Assembly (NCBI GenBank): GCA_016707585.1
Contig: JADJHL010000002.1
Coordinates: 372,001 to 436,000 of the forward strand
Origin: Ignavibacteriales bacterium
GTDB lineage: Bacteria; Bacteroidota; Ignavibacteria; Ignavibacteriales; Ignavibacteriaceae
Length of the DNA: 64,000 nucleotides
Reading direction: 5' to 3'
The notes beneath the pieces are model-generated. The model saw only the letters and a program-made list of their open reading frames with translations, was not told the origin of the DNA and made no database searches. This document shows, piece after piece, positions 49,180 through 58,836 of the stretch. The position numbers and the translations under genes are program-made. Numbering within the stretch: the stretch's first letter is position 1; each line of letters starts with the position of its first letter.

Positions 49180-51762
49180 CTATAAAAAACTTCCTACAAT
49201 ACTTTCTACTTTAGCTAAAGCCGTAACAATTTGATTTACATCTTTTCCGCCAGCGGTTGCAAGATGAGGACGACCGCCTCCTCCTCCTCCAACTAATTTT
49301 GCAAGTTCACCAACAATTTTCCCGGCACTAAGTTTCTTTTCTTTTATCAAATCATCGCTAACTACCGCAACAATACCAACCTTATCTTCTATCTCTGCGA
49401 TTAACACACCAACTCCACTTCTAATTCTGTTGCGCATTTCATCGCCAAACGATTTTAGCTCATCCATATTTTCAGCATGAACTTTTCCTTTAAATATATT
49501 GATGTTTTTTTCTTCTGATGAGAGTGAAAAAATATGATCAAGTTGTCCGATATTATCTTTTGTTTTTAATTCGGCAATTTCTTTCTCAAGTTTTCGTTTT
49601 GTATCCAGAAGCACTTCAATTTTTTGTTCGGATAATTTTAATAGCTCTACTTGAGAATGAATAAACTTTTCAACTCCAGCTCCGGTAACAGCCTCAATTC
49701 TACGCACTCCGCTTGCGATTGATGATTCACTGAGAATTTTAAACAACCCAATTTCTGAAGAATTATGAACGTGAGTTCCACCGCAGAATTCCATAGAAAA
49801 ATCACCAAACTGTACAACATTAACATTATCTCCGTACTTATCACCAAAAAACATTAACGCTCCCATTTTTTTTGCTTCATCAAACGGAGTGTTGCGATGA
49901 TGTTTTAATGGATAATTCTTTCTGGTGTTTGTATTTACCATAGCTTCAATTTGAATTATTTCATCAGAAGTAAGTTTTGCAAAATGTGTAAAATCAAATC
50001 TTAATCTATCCGGGCCGACGTAAGAACCAGCTTGCTGAACGTGAGTTCCCAAAACTGTTCTTAGTGCTTTGTGTAAAAAGTGAGTAACTGAATGATTACG
50101 CATAATATCCCAACGGCGAGTTTCATCTACTTCAGCAAAAATTTCTATTCCAATTTTTAAAGCAGTATTGTTTGAATTTAAAATATGAATTACTTGGTTA
50201 TCAATCTTTACAACATCAACCACATCATATGATTTAGAATCAACAACAAGTTTTCCTAAATCATCTGTTTGTCCACCAGATTCAACATAAAACGGAGATC
50301 TATCAAGAATAACCAAAGTACTTTCACCATCAATCTTCAATCCTATAACTTTTGCTTTAGTTTTTAATTCATCATAACCGGTAAAGATTGTTGGATTTGA
50401 TTCAACCAGATTAAAACCGGATAAATCATTTAATGTAACACTAACAGAAGCAAACTTATCTTTTGAGGCTTCGCGCCCACGTTCTTTTTGCTCATTCATT
50501 AATGTATTAAAACCATCTTCATCAATTGCAAAATCAATTTCTCTTGCCATTACGTTTGTAAGATCAACAGGAAACCCAAAAGTATCATATAACTTAAATA
50601 CATCTTCGCCGGGAATTACTTTTATTTTTTGCTTTGTTAATTTTTTAACAACTTCATCAAACAATTCAATTCCACGATCCAGAGTTGCATTAAAGCTGTC
50701 TTCTTCTGCTTTGATAATTTTTTTAACATAGTCTTTTTTCTCAATTATTTCAGGAAAAACATCGCCCATTGTTTCTGCTAAAACATCTACAAGTTTATAA
50801 AGAAATGGATCTTTAAGGTTTATTTTTCTTCCATAACGTTCAGCGCGTCTTAAAATTCTTCGAAGAACATAACCTCGTCCATCATTCGCCGGAACAGCGC
50901 CATCTGCAATTGCAAAAGTTAACGCACGTAAGTGATCTGCAATTACACGCATTGGAATTTTGTCTTCTTCTTTATCATATTTTATTTTAGAAAGTTTTGA
51001 AATTGCATCGATTATCGAAGAGAAAACATCAGTATCGTAATTTGATTTTTTATTTTGCAGAACTGCACAAATACGTTCGAACCCCATTCCAGTATCAATA
51101 TGTTTTGCGGGAAGTTCATTCAACTTTCCTGTTTCATCACGATTGTATTGAATGAAAACTAAATTCCATATTTCAATACATTCAGGTGAACCTGCATTCA
51201 CAAGTTCGGCATTTTCAAGATCATCACTTATATTAACATGAATTTCTGAGCACGGACCGCAAGGACCAGTATCTCCCATTTCCCAAAAGTTATCTTTTTC
51301 TGCAAATCGTAAAATATGCTTGGGATTTATATCTGTTTCTGATTTCCAGAGTTCAAGCGCTTCTTCATCATCTTTATAAACGGTTGCCCACAATCTTTCT
51401 TTAGGAAGTTTCCAAACTTCAGTTAATAATTCCCATGCCCAGCCTATTGCTTCTTTCTTGTAGTAATCACCAAAGGACCAGTTGCCAAGCATTTCAAAAA
51501 GAGTATGATGGTAAGTATCGTGACCAACTTCTTCCAGATCATTATGCTTGCCTGAAACACGAATACACTTTTGTGTATCAGCGGCGCGTTTATATTCACG
51601 ACTTCCTGATCCTAAAAAAACATCTTTAAATTGATTCATCCCGGCGTTTGTGAACAACAAAGTAGGGTCATCAAATGGTACAACGGGGGAAGAATTTACA
51701 ATCCGATGTTCTTTGTCCTTAAAAAAATCTAAAAACTGCTGACGAATTTGTCGTGAAGTCAT
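49180..51762 (-). CDS. alaS: Alanyl-tRNA synthetase
   Basis: About 860 residues. The class II catalytic domain has MTSRQIRQQFLDFF, FTNAGMNQFKDVFLG and the alanine-specific HHTLFEMLGNWSFGDY. The tRNA-recognition domain follows, then the editing domain with zinc ligands in HSVTHFLHKALR and CGGTHV. The C-Ala oligomerisation domain closes with GGGGGRPHLATAGG. I choose the ATG at 51762, which matches the family start and has AAAGGTAA before it. The frame could extend to 51834 but would add 24 hydrophobic residues not seen in the family. Confidence 0.95.
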   Translation of the reverse strand: MTSRQIRQQFLDFFKDKEHRIVNSSPVVPFDDPTLLFTNAGMNQFKDVFLGSGSREYKRAADTQKCIRVSGKHNDLEEVGHDTYHHTLFEMLGNWSFGDYYKKEAIGWAWELLTEVWKLPKERLWATVYKDDEEALELWKSETDINPKHILRFAEKDNFWEMGDTGPCGPCSEIHVNISDDLENAELVNAGSPECIEIWNLVFIQYNRDETGKLNELPAKHIDTGMGFERICAVLQNKKSNYDTDVFSSIIDAISKLSKIKYDKEEDKIPMRVIADHLRALTFAIADGAVPANDGRGYVLRRILRRAERYGRKINLKDPFLYKLVDVLAETMGDVFPEIIEKKDYVKKIIKAEEDSFNATLDRGIELFDEVVKKLTKQKIKVIPGEDVFKLYDTFGFPVDLTNVMAREIDFAIDEDGFNTLMNEQKERGREASKDKFASVSVTLNDLSGFNLVESNPTIFTGYDELKTKAKVIGLKIDGESTLVILDRSPFYVESGGQTDDLGKLVVDSKSYDVVDVVKIDNQVIHILNSNNTALKIGIEIFAEVDETRRWDIMRNHSVTHFLHKALRTVLGTHVQQAGSYVGPDRLRFDFTHFAKLTSDEIIQIEAMVNTNTRKNYPLKHHRNTPFDEAKKMGALMFFGDKYGDNVNVVQFGDFSMEFCGGTHVHNSSEIGLFKILSESSIASGVRRIEAVTGAGVEKFIHSQVELLKLSEQKIEVLLDTKRKLEKEIAELKTKDNIGQLDHIFSLSSEEKNINIFKGKVHAENMDELKSFGDEMRNRIRSGVGVLIAEIEDKVGIVAVVSDDLIKEKKLSAGKIVGELAKLVGGGGGGRPHLATAGGKDVNQIVTALAKVESIVGSFL

Positions 51763-51911
51763 ATTTACCTTTATGAAAATTTTGAAGGTAAAAATAACAA
51801 AATCAAGCTTAAGCAGGAACTCTGTTGTTAACATCTTAACGAGAAATCGTAAAGCATTTTTTGGCAGCCAAATTGATAAAAAACACTACCTTTTTTAAAT
51901 ATAATAGCAGA

Positions 51912-54900
51912 ATGGCAATGGCAGAAAACAAACAAATAACCGATAATGAATTAATGCTCCAAATAGTGGGTTATAATTCAGAAGCTTTCGAGCAACTTTT
52001 TAATCGCTATTCAACAAATATTTATTCGTTGATTAAAGAAATTGTATCGAATCCAAAGCTTTCAGAAAAAATATTGCTAAATACTTTTTCTGTATTCTTA
52101 AAGCGTATTGATTTTTATGATACTACAAGCAATAATATTTTTACTCATCTTACCTTGCTTGCAAGAAATATTTCGCTGGATGTTTTTAAAAGGATGAAGT
52201 TTGTAGAAGACATTCCTATCTATTCTGATGATTATGAAATTGAATATATCCTCCCAAACCTTTCACAAGAAATTACTGTTATTAATCTTGATGAAAGAGA
52301 ATTGTTTGGAGAAAAAATTAAATCATATAGAAGTCAGTTAAACGAAGTTCAAAACTTACTTTTATCACTTGTTTACTTTGAAGGACTAAATGAAGAAGAG
52401 ATTGCAAAAAGATTAAATGTTCCAATGATCACGGTAAGGCAAAAAATTTCTGCTATAATGGAATCTCTTCATAAACAATATGTTGATTCTAATACAGAGC
52501 TAAAAGGAAACAGAGAAATACTTGAGCTTATTAAGCTTGAAGCATTGGGATTTCTTTCGTCTGAAGAAAAAATGTTATTAATGAATCTAAAGGAAAATGA
52601 TCCTGATTTTTTATGGAAAGAGTTGGGAGAATATCAAAATTTAACAGCATTAATTTCAACAACAATAAGTTTACAACCATTGCCACGTCAGCTTGATGAA
52701 GAAGTAAAAAATATTTTCACTCAAATTCTACTACAGGGTGGTGATGTTGAATATCCAGTTGTTGCATCAGAAATACCGATTATTGAACCAATTGTGGCAA
52801 CTACTAAAACACAACCAATTGAAGAAAAGCCAATTATTCCCGAGCCAACAGTTGAAAAGGATAATGGATTTCATTTGAAATTTAGGGAACCTGACCCAAC
52901 TGAGTTAAACATATTAAAGAAAATTGAGATTGCAGAATCTAATCACAAAGTAGAAACTGTTTTAAGTAAGTCAGTAACAAGTGTTCAGGCAAAACAAAAC
53001 AAACCAGAAGAAAAAAGAATTCCAGTAGCAAGCAATAAAATTGAATCAAAGCTAGATGACAAGGCAATTATTCAATCAGTTTTAAAGGATGATAAAATTT
53101 CACAAAACAAGACTTCGATTCCTGAGTTAATAAAAACCAATGTTGATATTGAAAATGATGACCCGCTGATTATTATTGATGAGCCGGCGCCACCAATTGT
53201 AAAAAGTGATAATAAAATTGTTAGCAGATTAACCCCAACTAGCAGTATTAGTATTGATGATATTATCAGAAAAAACCCACTAACTGAGTTAAATAAAAAA
53301 ACAGTTGAAGTTAGTAAGCCAGTTGAAAAAACAGTTCCGGTTAAGGAACCAGAAAAACAAGTTGTTAATGTAAACATTGATGCAAAAACTAGCATACCCG
53401 AAGCACCAAAAGAAATTCTGCCAAGTAAACCAGTAGCTGTAAAAGTTGAGCAACCAGTTGTTGCTAAAGTTGTTGAGCCCGTTAAAACAAATGCTCCAAT
53501 AGAACAAAAAGTGATTCCACAACCACAAAAAGAAATCAAAAAAGAAGTTCCTGTTGTGGAAAATAAAGATAAACAGTCCATTGAAGAACTTGTAAAAAAG
53601 ACTGAAGAGAAGTTTGAAATTAAAATAAAAACAAATGAGCCACCTAGAGAAATAAAACCAAGCAGCACGACTTTAGCAAAAGTTGAAACACCAGCAACAC
53701 AGGTTGTGCAGGGAAAACCAGTTGCTCCTCCAGTTGATAAATCAGAAATAAAATTTAGGACTAATTTGCCTCCAAAAGAATTGCACAAAGATATTTCGGC
53801 AATTGCTGAAAGCATTAAAGCAAATCAAATTAGAAAACAAAATCAAACCGTTCAAAGTCCGGTTGTAAAGCCAGTAACAACTGAAATAAAAAAAGAAGTT
53901 GTTCATGAAAATCCTGTTAAGTTACCAGAGTTAAAACCAGTTGAATCAAAAATAGTTGAGACTAAAAAAGATTCCGTACCAGTTGAAAAGGAAAAGGTAG
54001 AATTAAAATCTTTGGTTGATCTAATTCAAACTAATAAAACAATTGTGCAGGAAACAAAAGAAGCCTCATCGTTTGAGAGAATAAAGGCAGCAGATAACAA
54101 ATCAGGATTGAAGATTAGGGAAACAAAGTATGCTGAAGAAGAATCAAATCGCAAAGCAGTAATACCTGTTGTTGATCTTCCAACAAAGGAAGTAACACCT
54201 GAAATTGGTAAAGTCATTACTGATCAAGAAGTACACGAATCGCTAAACTTAGACGAGATATTAAATAAAATAGCAGATGATAAACCGGAGCTAAAAACTT
54301 CTACAAATAGCTCTGACTATGAAACGGAATTGGTTTTACTAAAGAAAAAACTAAGAAGAAATATTTTGGTTTCCGCAGCTATGTTTGTTTTACTAATTGG
54401 TTCTGGAGCATTTATTTATTTTAACATGCAATCTACACCAGTTAAAGGTTCTAATGTTGTTAAAAAATCAACCACACAAACAGCAAATTTGCAAGCCAAC
54501 GTAACTGTTCCGGTTGAAAATTATGAAACAACATTTCCTGAAGTTGTGATTGAAAAACCTGAAGAAAAAGATCTTCTTTCTGCAGAAGAAAAGCCTGAAG
54601 AAAAAGTAGAATCCAAAGTAACAATAGCACCATTAAAGCAAAACATAGATAAACAAGAAAATTCTTATGTAAGTTTAAATGAAAAAAATGACACGCCTTT
54701 AAATCAGAAAAAGGATGTTAATCAAACTGCTGCTGCAAAAACTGAAAATACAATTTTACCAAAAGAAGAAAAGAATGAGACCAAAGAACCTGCATTTTTT
54801 GTTGCTGTTGAAGAAATGCCGGAGTTAGTTGGTGGAATAAAAGGTTTACAAAACAAAATTGTTTATCCTGAAATTGCAAAGAGAGTTGGCATTGAAGGTA

Positions 54901-55088
54901 AAGTTTTAGTTCAAGCAATTGTAGATGAAAATGGAAAAGTAATTTCCACAAGCACAATTAAGGGCATTGGCGCAGGTTGTGATGAAGTTGCAATGGATGC
55001 GGTACGTAATAGTAAATTTACTCCAGGGAAACAACGAGGAAAAAATGTAAAAGTACAGGTTACTATTCCAATAGTATTTAAAAAATAA
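51912..55088 (+). CDS. ECF-sigma-like / anti-sigma-like / transmembrane / TonB fusion protein
   Basis: About 1058 residues in one uninterrupted frame. Residues about 8-95 resemble ECF sigma region 2 (SEAFEQLFNRYSTNIYSLIKE, HLTLLARNISLDVFKRMK). Residues about 142-190 resemble region 4 with an HTH (EEEIAKRLNVPMITVRQKI). Residues about 205-258 match the N-terminal anti-sigma-like segment of the protein at 59408-60421 (IKLEALGFLSSEEKM, LWKELGEYQNLTALI). A Pro/Lys/Val/Glu-rich linker of about 550 residues follows, then one TM helix (about 817-839, ILVSAAMFVLLIGSG). A periplasmic linker leads to a TonB C-terminal domain (about 966-1058: VYPEIAKRVGIEGKVLVQAIV, TPGKQRGKNVKVQVTIPI). A TTG at 51861 also fits the frame, but the paralogue alignment favours 51912. 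Confidence 0.85.
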   Translation: MAMAENKQITDNELMLQIVGYNSEAFEQLFNRYSTNIYSLIKEIVSNPKLSEKILLNTFSVFLKRIDFYDTTSNNIFTHLTLLARNISLDVFKRMKFVEDIPIYSDDYEIEYILPNLSQEITVINLDERELFGEKIKSYRSQLNEVQNLLLSLVYFEGLNEEEIAKRLNVPMITVRQKISAIMESLHKQYVDSNTELKGNREILELIKLEALGFLSSEEKMLLMNLKENDPDFLWKELGEYQNLTALISTTISLQPLPRQLDEEVKNIFTQILLQGGDVEYPVVASEIPIIEPIVATTKTQPIEEKPIIPEPTVEKDNGFHLKFREPDPTELNILKKIEIAESNHKVETVLSKSVTSVQAKQNKPEEKRIPVASNKIESKLDDKAIIQSVLKDDKISQNKTSIPELIKTNVDIENDDPLIIIDEPAPPIVKSDNKIVSRLTPTSSISIDDIIRKNPLTELNKKTVEVSKPVEKTVPVKEPEKQVVNVNIDAKTSIPEAPKEILPSKPVAVKVEQPVVAKVVEPVKTNAPIEQKVIPQPQKEIKKEVPVVENKDKQSIEELVKKTEEKFEIKIKTNEPPREIKPSSTTLAKVETPATQVVQGKPVAPPVDKSEIKFRTNLPPKELHKDISAIAESIKANQIRKQNQTVQSPVVKPVTTEIKKEVVHENPVKLPELKPVESKIVETKKDSVPVEKEKVELKSLVDLIQTNKTIVQETKEASSFERIKAADNKSGLKIRETKYAEEESNRKAVIPVVDLPTKEVTPEIGKVITDQEVHESLNLDEILNKIADDKPELKTSTNSSDYETELVLLKKKLRRNILVSAAMFVLLIGSGAFIYFNMQSTPVKGSNVVKKSTTQTANLQANVTVPVENYETTFPEVVIEKPEEKDLLSAEEKPEEKVESKVTIAPLKQNIDKQENSYVSLNEKNDTPLNQKKDVNQTAAAKTENTILPKEEKNETKEPAFFVAVEEMPELVGGIKGLQNKIVYPEIAKRVGIEGKVLVQAIVDENGKVISTSTIKGIGAGCDEVAMDAVRNSKFTPGKQRGKNVKVQVTIPIVFKK

Positions 55089-55111
55089 GTTTAATTCAGA
55101 CTGGGATTTAT

Positions 55112-55142
55112 AAAAAAAGGCACGAGTGATCGTGCCTTTTTA
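55112..55142. terminator. Bidirectional rho-independent terminator between convergent genes
   Basis: Perfect 12-bp stem AAAAAGGCACGA (55114-55125) / TCGTGCCTTTTT (55130-55141) with loop GTGA. The A-run and T-run arms let it serve both the sigma-TonB fusion gene and the convergent subtilase gene. Confidence 0.88.
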
Positions 55143-55168
55143 ATGTTGCATGCTTTGTTAATTGTTCA

Positions 55169-58100
55169 TTACTTAATCAGAATCATTTTTTTAGTATTTA
55201 CAAAAGTCTTTTCACTTCCAACTGCTTTAATCTGGTAAATATATGTTCCAGATGTTAAGCTTGCTGCATTGAATGTAACTTTCTGATAGCCAGCCTCAAC
55301 ACTTCCGTTGACCAATGTTGTTACAAGCTCGCCAATTGCAGTATAAATTGATATTGTAACATCAGCTTTTTCTGGTAAAGAATATTCAATTGTTGTAGTT
55401 GGGTTAAATGGGTTTGGATAATTTTGATAAAGTGTATATTTATCAGGAGCGTTTACATCAACTTCAATTATAGATGAGTATTCAAACTTACCATCAAAAT
55501 CAACTTGCTTTAGTCTATAAGTATATTTTCCAACAACAAGTCCGTTATCTTGATAAGAATATCTGCTTGCTTCTGTTGATGTTCCTTTGCCCGAAACAAA
55601 TGATATATTAGACCATTCATTAGAACCATTAAGTTTGCGTTCTATCTGAAAACCTGAATTGTTTGTTTCAGTTGCTGTTGACCAAATTAATTGAACTGAG
55701 TTTTTATCTGTGTTAGCATTAAAAGATGTTAACTCCACAGGAACTTCATCTTCAATACGCATTGAAACAGGTACAGTTACTACAGAATTTACCGGGTCAT
55801 TGCTTGCAATTACAACATCCATTCCATAGTCACCAATTACATAATCTTCTGCACGCAATGTAAGTTCAACATCAACAGAATTACCATTAAACATAGTACC
55901 TTCGTTTACATCGTTGCTTAACCAGTCAGGATCGGCAGCAAACATTAGTGCAAGATTATTTGCAACATATGCAGCATTATAAGCAACCTGTAATCCATCA
56001 TCACCAGCAGCGTTTTCAATTCCAACAGTTGCAGATGTTAATGTTGCATTCATGTTATTGTAATATATAGTTATTCTTCCGTTTTGTTCTAATACAATTT
56101 GAAATGTTAGTGAACCGGTGTTTGAATACTTATGCCATCCGGTATATTGAACGATGAATTTTGTTCCATCCTGTTTGTAATGAACTGTTCCTGATGAAAC
56201 ACCATCAAGATCATCCCAGAAAGGTGCAATATATTCATTAGGAATTGCAGTAGTTGGAATCTGTGCATTTGTATAAATATCTGTACTTACAGTATTAAAA
56301 AGAATTACACCATTAGAACTAACATATATTTGATTTTTTTCCTGACCATAAAATTTAAAATTAAATCCTAATGAAAATGGCCCAGAGTAACCCTCATCTT
56401 TAGGATCAAATGATCCGGTTGAAACCCAATTTGTTGCTAATGTACCGCTTGCTGTAATATCATCCCAAACATATTGTGGACCATTTGGATCATTACTATC
56501 AATCCATTTATATCCAAACAAATCAGGTCCACCAGTTCCTTCAATACTGATTCCTGGATTTTCTTTAGGATTAAATTTTGAAGATACTTCGTTTTCATTT
56601 GCAAGCACATTAACCTTTGGTAAAACTCTTGTGCTAATCAATCCTTCAGGAAATGTATTGTTTTGTAGCGATACTGAAAAATCCAATGTAGATGGATTTG
56701 TAGAAACGTTTGATATTGTAATTGTATCAATAACAACATCAAGAGAATGCATTATATGATGAATGCTATCAGGAGATACAGCAATTTGTGGTGCAGCTAA
56801 AGTTGTTCCTGATGCACTATTTGATAAATCAGACCAATTTGACCAAACATCTTTTGATTTTATTGAAAAATAATATGGTGTTGCAAAGTCTAGCCCTTCA
56901 ACCAAATAAACTTCTGTTGCCCCTGTTGTATCTGCTAACTCTGTATATGGTAATTGTATTGCATTATTAAATGTTGTAGTATCATTAATTGGTGATGTTG
57001 AATAACGAATATCATATCCTCGCACTCCATTCATTGAAGAATCATAGGGTACAGTCCATTGTAGTGTTAACGAATTAGAGGTTGGCGAAACAACTGATAA
57101 ATCTGTTATTGCATCTGGTGATGTTGAATCTGGAGTCCCTAAACTTAAGAATGCAGCATAAACATCAATCAATCCTCTTCCATAATTATTATCTTCACCA
57201 GCAGCACCAAGATCAACTGCTGTGTTGTATAATGCTTCTAGAATTTGTTTTCCTGTAAGGTTTGGGGCAAACTGTTTTAACAGCGCAACGGCACCAGCTA
57301 CGTGTGGTGATGCCATTGAGGTTCCGCTTAAAACTGTATAACCAGTTGACGAACCCGATGAGCGAACATTAACACCAGGAGCAGAAACTTCTGGTTTGAT
57401 TAATAAAGAGCCGGTACCGCCACAAAGTGAAGGACCGCGGCTTGAAAAATCAGCAATTGGATTTGTATTACCACCAATATAAGCATTGCCATCAATAGCC
57501 GCTGTACACATAACATTAACATTGTTTGTGTTTATGTTTTTTGGTTTTGTAATTGTTGATGCGCCTGATCCATTATTGCCAGCAGAAAACACAACAGCAA
57601 TACCAGCTGCTTCAACAGCATCAAGTGTTGTTTTATAAATTCCGGAACATTCATCTGTTATATCAGGATCATACCAGCTATTATTTATTACGTCAGGCAT
57701 ATCAGTAATTGTTGCAGGATTTCCATCTGGATCAATTGCCCACTGAAAAGCTGCAACTGAGTTTGATGTGTGTGGACTTGAACAAATTGTTTTTGCAGCA
57801 ATCCATTCAGCATCAGGAGCAACACCTACTGTATCTCCGGTTGAAGGAGAATATCCGACCATTGTGCCCATTGTGTGGCTTCCGTGTCCATCACAATCAC
57901 TTGGAACTGTTGTACCTAAAGGATCAAACCAGGCTTGACTTGAAGGTACATGTGTTCCTCTCCATTTAAAGTTTAATGCCGGGTGATTTGGATGAACCCC
58001 TGTATCAATATCCATAACTAATCTGCCTTGACCTGTTATACCCTGAGCCCACAATAAATGAGCGTTAATAATTTTTAAACCAGGTTCAACTGATTCAATA

Positions 58101-58561
58101 CCATCAACATAATCTTCAACTTCTTTTGGTCTATCAAGCTCAAGGATCGCATCAAGATCTATTTCAGCCACATCTGGCCTGTTCATTAATTCATTTATGA
58201 TTTGAGGTTTTGCCTCTACCACAAACATGTTTGATATCCAGAATGATTGGAAAGTAAACACATCTGAAGTTGATGATTTAACTGAAAGATAATTTTTTAA
58301 ACTACTTTGTGTATTCTCAGCATTTTCTTTTAATGCTGTTATTACCTGAAAAGCTCTTTGCTGAATATTAACTTTTTTTGATACTAGTTGTTGATCAAGC
58401 GACACAAAATCGACTTGAGAGCGAAGTAAAACAATTACTTTAATGTAATCGTTTGGGTTTGCCGTGTTTAAGGCATCTTGTAATCTCGAACTTATTTCTA
58501 CCTGACTGAAAGAAAGGTTTGAAACAAGTAAAAGAAATAAAAGCAGAAATAGTTTTTTCAA
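55169..58561 (-). CDS. Secreted S8 subtilisin-like protease with type IX sorting domain
   Basis: An 1130-residue exported protease. It has a signal peptide (MKKLFLLLFLLLVSNLSFSQ) and an inhibitor-I9-like prodomain (about 25-150). The S8 catalytic domain has Asp in VMDIDTGVHPNHP (~184), His in DCDGHGSHTMG (~226) and Ser in SGTSMASPHVAGA (~415), of bacillopeptidase-F/Vpr type. A fibronectin-III-like domain (about 480-575) and beta-rich jelly-roll regions follow. The C-terminal type A T9SS sorting domain (about 1045-1130) has LYQNYPNPFNPTTTIEYSL and ends KKMILIK. The sorting domain is removed after export by the type IX system, leaving the enzyme at or beyond the cell surface. It lies between the two sigma-type loci and is divergent from the split one. 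Confidence 0.93.
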   Translation of the reverse strand: MKKLFLLLFLLLVSNLSFSQVEISSRLQDALNTANPNDYIKVIVLLRSQVDFVSLDQQLVSKKVNIQQRAFQVITALKENAENTQSSLKNYLSVKSSTSDVFTFQSFWISNMFVVEAKPQIINELMNRPDVAEIDLDAILELDRPKEVEDYVDGIESVEPGLKIINAHLLWAQGITGQGRLVMDIDTGVHPNHPALNFKWRGTHVPSSQAWFDPLGTTVPSDCDGHGSHTMGTMVGYSPSTGDTVGVAPDAEWIAAKTICSSPHTSNSVAAFQWAIDPDGNPATITDMPDVINNSWYDPDITDECSGIYKTTLDAVEAAGIAVVFSAGNNGSGASTITKPKNINTNNVNVMCTAAIDGNAYIGGNTNPIADFSSRGPSLCGGTGSLLIKPEVSAPGVNVRSSGSSTGYTVLSGTSMASPHVAGAVALLKQFAPNLTGKQILEALYNTAVDLGAAGEDNNYGRGLIDVYAAFLSLGTPDSTSPDAITDLSVVSPTSNSLTLQWTVPYDSSMNGVRGYDIRYSTSPINDTTTFNNAIQLPYTELADTTGATEVYLVEGLDFATPYYFSIKSKDVWSNWSDLSNSASGTTLAAPQIAVSPDSIHHIMHSLDVVIDTITISNVSTNPSTLDFSVSLQNNTFPEGLISTRVLPKVNVLANENEVSSKFNPKENPGISIEGTGGPDLFGYKWIDSNDPNGPQYVWDDITASGTLATNWVSTGSFDPKDEGYSGPFSLGFNFKFYGQEKNQIYVSSNGVILFNTVSTDIYTNAQIPTTAIPNEYIAPFWDDLDGVSSGTVHYKQDGTKFIVQYTGWHKYSNTGSLTFQIVLEQNGRITIYYNNMNATLTSATVGIENAAGDDGLQVAYNAAYVANNLALMFAADPDWLSNDVNEGTMFNGNSVDVELTLRAEDYVIGDYGMDVVIASNDPVNSVVTVPVSMRIEDEVPVELTSFNANTDKNSVQLIWSTATETNNSGFQIERKLNGSNEWSNISFVSGKGTSTEASRYSYQDNGLVVGKYTYRLKQVDFDGKFEYSSIIEVDVNAPDKYTLYQNYPNPFNPTTTIEYSLPEKADVTISIYTAIGELVTTLVNGSVEAGYQKVTFNAASLTSGTYIYQIKAVGSEKTFVNTKKMILIK

Positions 58562-58836
58562 TTGAACACTCCTTTAAGTTTGACATTTAAATTTACAATC
58601 AAAACGCATTGACTTCAACAATTACAGGTGTTTTTATTTACGCTGATTTATATTTTTAGCATAAATTGATTTATATGCTATTGCTTAGATGATCCTATTA
58701 TCATATCAAAAGCAAATATTGTTAATGTTTTTTGCAAAATAATTTCTTTAAAGTTTAATAATAATAATTGCTTTTTTGTGCCGTGAGCTATACTTTTAGC
58801 ATAGAAAAATGTTTTTGAACTTATTATTGATATAAA

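Noticed and set aside
51763..51834. Extended N-terminus of alanyl-tRNA synthetase
   Set aside because: The extra 24 residues are hydrophobic and unlike the family. The ATG at 51762 gives the standard N-terminus and has a plausible ribosome-binding site.
53072..53815. Long open frame (about 247 codons) on the minus strand
   Set aside because: It lies antisense within the low-complexity Pro/Lys/Val linker of the sigma-TonB gene. The translation is a Ser/Thr/Gly/Phe-rich mirror of the repeat-rich codons, with no start signal or family pattern.
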